DNA from: Clusia tigrina
Taxonomy: Eukaryota; Arthropoda; Insecta; Diptera; Clusiidae
Assembly (NCBI GenBank): GCA_920105625.2
Contig: OV050030.1
Span: forward strand, 247,349,889-247,413,888
Direction of reading: 5' to 3'
Length of the DNA: 64,000 bases
Shown here one piece after another: positions 1-8,700 of this stretch. The notes under the pieces are model-generated. The model did no database searches and was not told the DNA's origin. It worked only from the letters and a program-made list of their open reading frames with translations. Numbering within the stretch: position 1 is the stretch's first letter; every line of letters starts with the position of its first letter. The position numbers and the translations under genes are program-made.

Positions 1-1184
1 ACAATAAAGTACTCGAGCCTCGTGTCAATTTAAGTTATCGCTCAAAGCTATGCTACCCTTGAGTCCCAAATCAAACACTGATAAAACTTCAAATGGCCCT
101 AACTTCTATACGGTACGTCCTACACCTATCAAAGTTTGCAACATACAAATGCTTGTAACTTTTTACTGGAGCGTCATAAAACCTTGAAATTTTGTAACAA
201 TAAAGTACTCGAGCCTCTTGTCAATTTAAGCTATCGCTCAAAGCTATGCTACCCTTGAGTCCCAAATCAAACACTGATAAAACTTCAAATGGCCCTAACT
301 TCTATACGGTACGTCCTACACCTATCAAAGATTGCAGCATACAAATGCTTGAAACTTTTTACTGGAGCGTCATAAAACCTTGAAATTTTGTAACAATAAA
401 GTACTCGGGCCTCTTGTCAATTTAGGCTATCGGGCAAAGCTAGGCTACCCTTGAGTCCCAAATCAAAAACTGATAAAGCTTCAAATGGCCCTAACCTCTA
501 TACGGTACGTCCTACACCTATCAAAGTTTGCAACATACAAATGCTTGCAAGTTTTTACTGGAGCGTCATAAAACCTTGAAATTTTGTAACAATAAAGTAC
601 TCGAGCCTCTTGTCAATTTAAGCTATCGCTCAAAGCTATGCTACCAATGAGTCCCAAATCAAACACTGATAAAACTTCAAATGGCCCTAACTTCTATACG
701 GTACGTCCTACACCTATCAAAGATTGCAACATACAAATGCTTGCAACTTTTTACTGGAGCGGCATAAAACCTTGAAATTTTCTAACAATAAAGTACTCGA
801 GCCTCGTGTCAATTTAAGTTATCGCTCAAAGCTATGCTACCCTTGAGTCCCAAATCAAACACTGATAAAACTTCAAATGGCCCTAACTTCTATACGGTAC
901 GTCCTACACCTATCAAAGTTGGCAACATACAAATGCTTGTAACTTTTTACTGGGGCGTCATAAAATCTTGAAATTTTGTAACAATAAAGTACTCGAGCCT
1001 CTTATCAATTTAAGCTATCGCTCAAAGCTATGCTACCCTTGAGTCCCAAATCAAACACTCATAAAACTTCAAATGGCCCTAACCTCTATACGGTACGTCC
1101 TACACCTATCAAAGTTTGCAACATACAAATGCTTGTAACTTTTTACTGGAGCGTCATAAAATCTTGAAATTTTGTAACAATAAA
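1..1184 (+). repeat. Satellite array, left flank of the retrotransposon (six 196-bp monomers)
   Basis: Six tandem monomers starting with the phase motif acaataaagtac at 1, 197, 393, 589, 785 and 981, giving an exact period of 196 bp. Each is recognisable by private variants. I label them c (cctcgtg with aagtt), d (gattgcagc), e (gggcctc, taggctatcgggc, aaaaactg), f (accaatgag, gcggcat, ttttctaac), g (aagttggc, tggggcg) and h (cttatc, actcataaaac, cctctatac). The same order recurs at about 15129-16304, so this is the first part of a higher-order repeat. The array is cut by the retrotransposon after the taaa of the next monomer. Nothing here looks coding. Confidence 0.97.
1179..1184 (+). repeat. 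Candidate target-site duplication, left copy (aataaa)
   Basis: The six bases aataaa end the left satellite flank and recur at 5729-5734 before the satellite resumes with gtaccc. Uninterrupted monomers have a single aataaag here. The right copy overlaps the TAA tail, so the true duplication could be only taaa (1181-1184 and 5731-5734), or part of the match could be tail homology with the target. Confidence 0.5.
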
Positions 1185-1216
1185 ATATACTTCATAGTTC
1201 AATAAGTTCGGACGTG
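1183..1216 (+). promoter_or_regulatory. Possible internal pol II promoter with a DPE-like element
   Basis: The heptamer ggacgtg at 1210-1216 fits the arthropod downstream promoter element consensus (RGWYV). It lies 26-28 bp from the 5' junction, depending on which shared A counts as the first element base. In insect LINEs such as jockey, Doc and I, a DPE at +28 to +33 lets transcription start at the element's first base. No clear TCAKTY initiator is positioned to match; TCATAG at 1192-1197 is the nearest but its spacing to the DPE is wrong. Suggestive only. Confidence 0.3.
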
Positions 1217-1406
1217 TTTTGTGCCGCTAAATTTTTCATTGATTTATTCAAATACAAAAGTAACAAACAATAGCTAAATAAACTAGCCAAATAAAATTAA
1301 ACAAGATACACTCAGATAGAGCAAGTGGATATAGACAGAAATCCGTGATCACAAATATAAACATTGCACTCTGAAACATTTCAAGAAGCAGAAGGAAGTC
1401 CGTACC
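1185..1406 (+). other. Retrotransposon 5'UTR
   Basis: About 222 bp between the satellite junction and the ORF1 ATG. It is AT-rich, lacks satellite similarity, and has no ATG-initiated plus-strand ORF of note. Antisense ORFs over this region (1248-1511 and 1349-1699) are shadows of ORF1 and the UTR. The 5'UTR holds the possible DPE described separately. Confidence 0.75.
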
Positions 1407-2324
1407 ATGAATACAAGAACAAAAACCACATGTAAAGTCGCTTCGTCTCCGGCTACTCCGCAAACCGTGCCTGGTAAAGAGAACCTGTCGATAGGTGCTG
1501 TTATGCAGCAATTACAATGCGGAATGGATAAGCAGAAGGAGAGCATCGTTGCTGAGCTACGTTCTGCATTGACGATGTCAGAAGAACGAGTAATGCAAAA
1601 AATTAGTGAAACAGCCGCGGTGATCTCGAACATCAAAGCTTCGCTTCTACAATTTGAAAAAAGAATTGCTGCTGTTGAGACAGTTTGCCTGGAGGTCACG
1701 ACATTGAGAGGGGAGCTGGATGCAGTGTGTCAGCGAGTGAAGCAGTGTGAGACAAAAACTCACTCTAGCATTATTCCAGGTCTTAGGGCCGAAGTTCAGG
1801 CCTTAAAATCTCAGGTGGCAAAACAGGACAATGCCGCTATTGCCTGTAACTTACGGTTATGCGGTATCCCATGTAGTCCACAGGAGGATCTACCTGGAAT
1901 ATTTGATACCATATGTACATCAGTTGGTATCACGCCGCCTGTAGTAAGGGCGGCTTATAGAGTGACACGCGTTGACAACAAAAACTCTACCGGTGATCCT
2001 GTTATAATGGTAAAACTGGCAACACCCTACGACAAGAACTTCGTATTAAAGTCTATTGCGAACTTTAAACGTGAGACACATGGTACCTTACAATTACAGC
2101 ATGCTGGATTCGACTCTACTGTCCCAATTTATATGAACGAATGTCTCACAAAGGTAAATTATGATATAATGCGTGCGGCAGTCCGCTTGAAAAAGCAAAA
2201 ACAACTGTTCGCGGTTTTTACTTTGAGGGGCTTGGTTTATGTAAAGAGCACAGAGAGTGAAGGGGCAAAGCACATAGACTCAATTCAGCAGATGAGCAGT
2301 TTTTTTCGTGGAGAGGATCAATAG
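1407..2324 (+). CDS. LINE ORF1 protein: coiled coil plus FP/RRM-like nucleic-acid-binding domain
   Basis: An intact 305-residue ORF. ORF1 proteins of LINEs bind the element RNA, multimerise and act as chaperones in the ribonucleoprotein particle. Residues 1-29 are a Ser/Thr/Lys-rich head. About 33-142 is rich in Glu, Lys, Gln and Leu with heptad-like spacing, consistent with a long coiled coil (LRSALTMSEERVMQKI, FEKRIAAVETVC, GLRAEVQALKSQVAKQ). From about 145 to 282 the protein matches the general pattern of baculovirus FP25K-like domains seen in many insect LINE ORF1s: NLRLCGIP, then an IC..VG motif, a Y/HRV strand, a VIMVKLATPYDK strand, a basic stretch and a C-terminal MRAAVRLKKQKQ helix. 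No CCHC zinc knuckle is present, unlike jockey or I ORF1. The ATG at 1407 is the first in frame and follows a plausible 5'UTR. No internal stop or frameshift was seen, so this part of the element looks functional. Confidence 0.85.
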   Translation: MNTRTKTTCKVASSPATPQTVPGKENLSIGAVMQQLQCGMDKQKESIVAELRSALTMSEERVMQKISETAAVISNIKASLLQFEKRIAAVETVCLEVTTLRGELDAVCQRVKQCETKTHSSIIPGLRAEVQALKSQVAKQDNAAIACNLRLCGIPCSPQEDLPGIFDTICTSVGITPPVVRAAYRVTRVDNKNSTGDPVIMVKLATPYDKNFVLKSIANFKRETHGTLQLQHAGFDSTVPIYMNECLTKVNYDIMRAAVRLKKQKQLFAVFTLRGLVYVKSTESEGAKHIDSIQQMSSFFRGEDQ

Positions 2325-2596
2325 CTCTCACAATTTTTACTGCTGCATAATTGATTTCTCTCAACAAATTTTTGTAGATGTAAGTTTAAATTGCTGTATT
2401 GTTTATTTACTCTTTAATTTGTACTATTTTGAGTGTTCTGATGTAAAATTCATATATATAGTTTTAAGTCGGTCACTAGTTTGCACGGTTATCCACAGTT
2501 CGTTGCGCTACTTCAAATTCTTTTGGAAGCTACTCTTGGGCATAGAGATTAACAATAGTGCCGGTATTGCCATGCCTTTACTTGCTTGCTACAAAT
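2325..2596 (+). other. Inter-ORF region of the retrotransposon
   Basis: About 270 bp between the ORF1 stop and the preferred ORF2 start. It is AT-rich and contains an open frame (2308-2613) that overlaps the end of ORF1 by 17 nt and runs past the ORF2 start. Its product (101 residues, Cys/Phe/Tyr/Leu-rich) resembles no LINE protein I know. I treat it as incidental, although such an overlapping frame could matter if ORF2 is translated by termination-reinitiation. Confidence 0.5.
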
Positions 2597-5405
2597 ATGA
2601 ATGCTTTAATTAAGTCTTCAGTGAATTCCAATGAAACTAACTTTGATATGATTCGTATTCTTAGCCGAATTGAAATGGGAACAAAGATATGTCATATTAA
2701 TGCACAGAGCTTGGTTGGCAAAATTGATGAATTTAGATACTTGTTTGAGGGGTCAGAGGTAGATCTGATTTGTGTCTCGGAAACTTGGTTTGTGCCATCA
2801 ATGCAGAACAACTTGTTCAGAGTTAATGGTTACAGGCTGTTTCGATCTGATAGAGTGAGCCATGATGGGGGGGTAGCTATTTTTGTGCGGGATGACATTG
2901 CTTGCCACATCCACAGTAAATCGGGTATTGATAGTGAAATTGAATATGTATTCTTAAGTGTTTGCAATGGTGTTGAGAGTCTACTTGTTGGTTGTGTTTA
3001 TAGACCAAATTGTAGAATTGATATGCAATTGTTTCTAGACCATCTTCGGGGGATTTCGTTGAATTTTCAAAGTTGTGGTTTCAGGGGACTTCAACAGCAA
3101 TCTCTTGATTGAGAATGGATTGATATCTGAAATGTCTGCATTGGGTTTGGTCTCGGTAAATTTATTGTCACCGACTCACTTTACAAAAACTAACAGTTCA
3201 CTGTTGGATTTATATTTTGTTGACGATAGAGGGAAGGTTAAACTGTATGAACAGCTCTCAGCCACTTGTTTCTCTAAACATGACTTAATTTTTCTGACAA
3301 TTGATTTTAAACTTAAAATTACGCCAAATATTATAAGTTATCGTGACTTCAAGAATATTGACTACCAACATTTATGTACTAAGCTCGACAGTGTCGATTG
3401 GGATTCAATCCTGCTGATGACCTCAATAAATGACAAAGTGGAGTACCTGCATTCTAACATAAAGCAACTTTTCGATGAATTTGTTCCGGAAAAAGTGCTC
3501 TCTATACGCCATGGAGTGCGGCCTTGGTTTAACAATAAAATAAAGACATTAATAGACTTACGTGACGCAGCATATAAACGATGGAAACGTTACAAGATAC
3601 CTCTTTTTCACGAAACATATAGAAACTTTAGAAGACAGGTCATAAAGGAGGTTAGGATTGCTAAATGTAAATATTATGAGGGTAAATTCTCTAATGCTGT
3701 AAGTAGCAATCAGACGTGGAGACATATTCGGGGTATTGGCTTGGGGAAGAGCGGTGCACTTCCAAATATTGATTCTGATCTTAATGAGCTGAATCAGAGG
3801 TTTGTTAACCTCCCGATCGAACCAGTGCATGGGAATAGTTATTTAGATTATTGTAGTCTTGTGTCTTCTGAGTGTATGTTTGGTTTTGGTGGTGTAGAGG
3901 AGTCGGATGTGTTGGAGTGTTTTTTGAGTGTAAAGTCGAATGCTTGTGGTACTGATGAGATGCATCCCGTTTTTGTTAAGGCACTTCTTCCTGGGCTGCT
4001 TCCGGTCATTACCCATATTTTTAATACAGCGATAATGACATCAACATTTCCAACATGTTGGAAGGTGGCAAAAATTCTGCCCACACCAAAGTCAGACAAT
4101 GACTATCGACCAATTGCTATTTTGCCATATTTGTCTAAAGTATTTGAATTACTTATGGCTAAACAAATGAGGAAATTTTTATCGGGAAATGGGATTATCA
4201 CTGAAAGACAATCTGGTTTTACACCAAGGCGGAGCTGCATAACGGCCCTAATTGATGTAGTGGAAGATATTCGGGTGACACTTGACTCTAATAGGATGTG
4301 TTTCTTGACACTGTTGGACCATTCTAAGGCGTTTGACTGTGTTGACCATGATATTTTATGTACAAAACTATCGAAAATGTATAACTTCTCACCCACTGCG
4401 GTAAAGTTATTAAAATCGTACCTCACAGATAGAACACAGGCGGTTTACCAACCGTGTAGCAGTACTGTTGTGGCATCTAATTTTCTTTCTGTGGCTCGAG
4501 GTGTGCCACAGGGCTCCATTTTGGGTCCACTTCTCTTTTGCATATACATAAATGACTTGCCGACTGTCTTACAATATTGTAATATTCAAATGTATGCTGA
4601 CGATGTTCAGATTTACATCAGTTGTACACCGAACGAAGTTGCCGATTGTGTCACCAAAATTAATAAAGACCTGAATAATATATATGTATGGGCAGGAAGG
4701 AATGGTTTGTGTCTTAATCCGGCTAAATCTAAGTGTTTGGTGATCTACAAGAAACACATCGTAACCGCGGGCCTCCCTGGGATATTTATGCATTCATCGG
4801 CAATTAATTATGTAAATGTGATTAAAAATTTGGGGGTCATATTTGATGGTGCTCTATCGTGGAATAATCATATTGCAGTAACGGTTGGTAAAGTCTATGG
4901 TATGCTACGATCCCTATGGGCTACGCAATATTTTCCGCCTTTCAGGATTAGAATGATACTAGCCAAGTCCTACCTTCTCCCAACTATGTTATATGGTTGT
5001 GAAATATTTGGGAATTGTGATGCAGTAAGTAAACGAAAACTCAATGTGTTATTTAACACTATAACGAGGTACATTTATGGTTTAAGTCGAAGAGATCATG
5101 TGTCTAGGCGCGCAATAGAACTTTTTTACATCACATTCGATCAGCTTCTTGACACTCGAAGTATTCTATTGTTGCATAAGATTATTTGCACTCGGGAGCC
5201 TCCATATTTGTTTAGGCGCCTTAAATTTACTCGCTCTGGCCGTTCTAATCGGCTTGTCCCGTTAAGACATTCCTCACTTATGTCTGATCGTCAATTTTTC
5301 GTTAATGCTGTGAGACTTTGGAATTCACTGCCTGTACGGATTCAAGGTATTGGCAATGCTAATCTATTCAATATTGAGCTTAATAAACACTTCCAGGGGC
5401 AATGA
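2597..5405 (+). pseudogene. LINE ORF2: APE-type endonuclease and reverse transcriptase, broken by one frameshift
   Basis: The enzyme nicks target DNA and primes reverse transcription of the element RNA on it. It lies in two frames: 2597-3112 (open from 2558; the Met at 2597 looks the better start) and 3075-5405. The first part carries the endonuclease start: HINAQSL, SETW, GGVAIFV, CVYRPN. The next endonuclease motif, VVSGDFNSN, is in the second frame from 3075, and SKHD follows at residues 67-70 of that frame. The frame changes within about 3068-3078, consistent with one extra base at agttgtgg; joined length would be about 935 residues, normal for the family. RT motifs, numbered in the second frame: YRPIAIL 344-350, LLDHSKAFD around Asp415, GVPQGSILG 476-484 and YADD 507-510 (nt 4593-4604), so both catalytic aspartate motifs are kept. 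The C-terminal domain has FVNAVRLWNSLP, common in CR1/jockey-type proteins. No RNase H or zinc-finger tail. Apart from the frameshift nothing is damaged. Confidence 0.88.
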
Positions 5406-5712
5406 ATTTATGAGCTGAATTGGGTTGTGCTATGGATTGTGTGTGACCGCGTACACTGTTTATATGTATGCATCCTTTTGTGACTAATAACAAATTTAAA
5501 GCTGTACATTTTTATTGATTCAAAGCTGTTTTGTATTGAAAGATGAATTGTTGAAATTCATATTGTAATGTTCTGTTTTTGTACTCTGTGAGCTATTGTA
5601 TTTTATAGTATAAGTTTAAACTAAGTCCGGATTATTGTACTAAATGTATCATTTCATGTTATTGGGACAATCTTACAAGGTTTTGCCTTAATGTCCCAAG
5701 GTGAACGCAAAT
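5406..5712 (+). other. Retrotransposon 3'UTR
   Basis: About 307 bp between the ORF2 stop codon and the TAA repeats. It is T-rich with no satellite similarity and no ORF of note. Its last 50 bp contain a clear inverted repeat (separate entry), then ggtgaacgcaaat leading directly into the tail. In LINEs with stringent template recognition this is the segment the reverse transcriptase binds. Confidence 0.8.
5662..5699 (+). promoter_or_regulatory. 3'-terminal stem-loop of the LINE RNA (putative RT recognition hairpin)
   Basis: ttgggaca at 5662-5669 pairs perfectly with tgtcccaa at 5692-5699. Inside it aagg (5677-5680) pairs with cctt (5686-5689) around a ttttg loop, giving a two-tier hairpin with an internal loop. 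It lies 13 nt before the TAA tail. Position and shape resemble the 3' stem-loops recognised by the reverse transcriptases of L2/CR1-type LINEs such as UnaL2. The base pairing is seen directly; the function is inferred. Confidence 0.6.
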
Positions 5713-5733
5713 TAATAATAATAATAATAATAA
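5713..5733 (+). repeat. (TAA)7 tail of the retrotransposon
   Basis: Seven perfect TAA units end the element; the last one, with the following A, is also the taaa of the resuming satellite. TAA-type tails rather than poly(A) occur in several insect and invertebrate LINE lineages. The satellite target itself reads aataaa, so tail and target share homology at the junction. Confidence 0.9.
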
Positions 5734-5734
5734 A
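5729..5734 (+). repeat. Candidate target-site duplication, right copy (aataaa)
   Basis: Matches the six bases ending the left flank (1179-1184) and is followed at once by gtacccgagcc, the next satellite sequence. It overlaps the TAA tail, so the exact duplication length (4-6 bp) cannot be fixed. Confidence 0.5.
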
Positions 5735-8700
5735 GTACCCGAGCCTCTTATCAATTTAAGCTATCGCTCAAAGCTATGCTACCCTTGAGTCCCAAATCAA
5801 ACTCTGATAAAACTTCAAATGGCCCTAACTTCTATACGGTACGTCCTACACCTATCAAAGTTTGCAACATACAAATTCTTGTAACGTTTTCTTAGAGCGT
5901 CATAAAACCTTGAAGTTTTGTAACAATAAAGTACTCGAGCCTCTTGTCAATTTAAGCTATCGCTCAAAGCTACGCTACCCTTGAGTCCCAAATCAAACAC
6001 TGATAAAACTTCAAATGGCCCTAACTTCTATAAGGTACGTCCTACACCTATAAAAGTTTGCAACATACAGATGCTTGTAACTTTTTACTGGAGCGTCATA
6101 AAACCTTCAAATTTTGTAACAATAAAGTACTCGAGCGTCTTATCAATTTAAGCTATCGCTCAAAGCTATGCCACCCTTGAGTCCCAAATCAAACACTGAT
6201 AAAACTTCAAATGGCCCTAACTTTTATACGGTACGTCCTACACCTATCAAAATTTGCAACATACAAATGCTTGTAACTTTTTACTGGAGCGTCATAAAAC
6301 CTTGAAATTTTGGAACAATAAAGTACTCGAGCCGCTTGTCAATTTAAGCTATCGCTCAAAGCTATGCTACCCTTGAGTCCCAAATCAAACACTAATAAAA
6401 CTACAAATGGCCCTAACTTCTATACGGTACGTCCTTCACCTATCAAAGTTTGCAACATACAAATGCTTGTAACTTTTTACTGGAGCGTCAAAAAACCTTG
6501 AAATTTTGTAACAATAAAGTACTCGAGCCTCGTGTCAATTTAAGTTATCGCTCAAAGCTATGCTACCCTTGAGTCCCAAATCAAACACTGATAAAACTTC
6601 AAATGGCCCTAACTTCTATACGGTACGTCTACACCTATCAAAGTTTGCAACATACAAATGTTGTAACTTTTTACTGGAGCGTCATAAAACCTTGAAATTT
6701 TGTAACAATAAAGTACTCGAGCCTCTTGTCAATTTAAGCTATCGCTCAAAGCTATGCTACCCTCGAGTCCCAAATCAAACACTGATAAAACTTCAAATGG
6801 CCCTAACTTCTATACGGTACGTCCTACACCTATCAAAGTTTGCAACATACAAATGCTTGTAACTTTTTACTGGAGCGTCATAAAACCTTGAAATTTTGTA
6901 ACAATAAAGTACTCGAGCCTCTTGTCAATTTAAGCTATCGCTCAAAGCTATGCTACCCTTGAGTCCCAAATCAAACACTGATAAAACTTCAAATGGCCCT
7001 AACTTCTATACGGTACGTCCTACACCTATCAAAGTTTGCAACATACAAATGCTTGTAACTTTTTACTGGAGCGTCATAAAACCTTGAAATTTTGTAACAA
7101 TAAAGTACTCGAGCCTCTTGTCAATTTAAGCTATCGGTCAAAGCTATGCTACCTTTGAGTCCCAAATCAAACACTGATAAAGCTTCAAATGGCCCTAACT
7201 TCTATACGGTACGTCCTACACCTATCAAAGTTTGCAACTTACAAATGCTTGTAACTTTTTACTGGAGCGTCATAAAATCTTGAAATTTTGTAACAATAAA
7301 GTACTCGAGCCTCTTGTCAATTTAAGCTATGGCTCAAAGCTATGCTACCCTTGAGTCCCAAATCAAACTCTGATAAAACTTCAAATGGCCCTAACTTCTA
7401 TACGATACGTCCTACACCTATAAAAGTTTGCAACATACAAATGCTTGTAACTTTTTACTGGAGCGTCATAAAACCTTGAAATTTTGGAACAATAAAGTAA
7501 TCGAGCCGCTTGTCAATTTAAGCTATCGCTCAAAGCTATGCTACCCTTGAGTCCCAAATCAAACGCTGCTAAAACTTCAAATGGCCCTAACTTCTATACG
7601 GTACGTCCTACACCTATAAAAGTTTGCAACATACAAATGCTTGTAACTTTTTACTGGAGCGTCATAAAACCTTGAAATTTTGGAACAATAAAGTAATCGA
7701 GCCGCTTGTCAATTTAAGCTATCGCTCAAAGCTACGCTACCCTTGAGTCCCAAATCAAACACTGATAAAACTTCAAATGGCCCTAACTTCTATAAGGTAC
7801 GTCCTACACCTATAAAAGTTTGCAACATACAGATGCTTGTAACTTTTTACTGGAGCGTCATAAAACCTTCAAATTTTGTAACAATAAAGTACTCGAGCCT
7901 CGTGTCAATTTAAGTTATCGCTCAAAGCTATGCTACCCTTGAGTCCCAAATCAAACACTGATAAAACTTCAAATGGCCCTAACTTCTATACGGTACGTCC
8001 TACACCTATCAAAGTTTGCAACATACAAATGTTGTAACTTTTTACTGGAGCGTCATAAAACCTTGAAATTTTGTAACAATAAAGTACTCGAGCCTCTTGT
8101 CAATTTAAGCTATCGCTCAAAGCTATGCTACCCTCGAGTCCCAAATCAAACACTGATAAAACTTCAAATGGCCCTAACTTCTATACGGTACGTCCTACAC
8201 CTATCAAAGTTTGCAACATACAAATGCTTGTAACTTTTTACTGGAGCGTCATAAAACCTTGAAATTTTGTAACAATAAAGTACTCGAGCCTCTTGTCAAT
8301 TTAAGCTATCGCTCAAAGCTATGCTACCCTTGAGTCCCAAATCAAACACTGATAAAAATTCAAATGGCCCTAACTTCTATACGGTACGTCCTACACCTAT
8401 CAAAGTTTGCAACATACAAATGCTTGTAACTTTTTACTGGAGCGTCATAAAACCTTGAAATTTTGTAACAATAAAGTACTCGAGCCTCTTGTCAATTTAA
8501 GCTATCGGTCAAAGCTATGCTACCTTTGAGTCCCAAATCAAACACTGATAAAGCTTCAAATGGCCCTAACTTCTATACGGTACGTCCTACACCTATCAAA
8601 GTTTGCAACTTACAAATGCTTGTAACTTTTTACTGGAGCGTCATAAAATCTTGAAATTTTGTAACAATAAAGTACTCGAGCCTCTTGTCAATTTAAGCTA

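Larger units (their letters stand above)
1185..5730 (+). mobile_element. Non-LTR retrotransposon (LINE), CR1-group-like, full length with a frameshifted ORF2
   Basis: A 4.5-kb non-satellite block, sharply bounded by satellite on both sides. It has LINE organisation: 5'UTR (1185-1406), coiled-coil ORF1 (1407-2324), an APE-type endonuclease plus reverse transcriptase ORF2 (about 2597-5405, one frameshift), a 3'UTR with a stem-loop, and a TAA-repeat tail in place of poly(A). No LTRs, integrase, protease or RNase H are visible. The endonuclease start (HINAQSL, later SETW) and the RT motifs (SKAFD, GVPQGSILG, YADD) resemble CR1/L2/Daphne/Kiri-group elements more than jockey, R1 or I; that placement is from memory of motifs, not a tree. 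The presence of a 5'UTR and ORF1 argues against the 5' truncation common in LINE copies. It is probably non-autonomous now unless the frameshift is a sequencing error or is bypassed. Confidence 0.95.

Noticed and set aside
1248..1699. Minus-strand ORFs over the LINE 5'UTR and ORF1 start
   Set aside because: They lie antisense to a recognisable ORF1 and show no motif of their own. The same holds for minus-strand ORFs at 3558-3830, 3848-4099, 4103-4426 and 4569-4793 inside ORF2.
2308..2613. Plus-strand ORF of 101 residues bridging ORF1 and ORF2
   Set aside because: Low-complexity hydrophobic/Cys/Tyr product with no LINE similarity, in AT-rich inter-ORF sequence. Noted only because its overlap with both ORFs might affect ORF2 translation.
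1185..5730. LTR retrotransposon or endogenous retrovirus
   Set aside because: No terminal repeats, no gag-pro-integrase or envelope signals; the endonuclease is of APE type and the tail is TAA repeats, all typical of a LINE.
1185..5730. Site-specific satellite-targeting LINE
   Set aside because: Only one insertion in about 300 potential targets is present, so target specificity cannot be claimed from this window, though the TAA match is noted as a finding.
6560..6862. Open frames of 61-100 residues repeated through the satellite on both strands (for example at 7973, 14046, 24669, 30897 minus, 40909, 52038)
   Set aside because: They follow the repeat phase exactly, span two monomers, end wherever frame and stop coincide, and change frame each 196 bp. 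No start context or domain; chance frames in satellite DNA.
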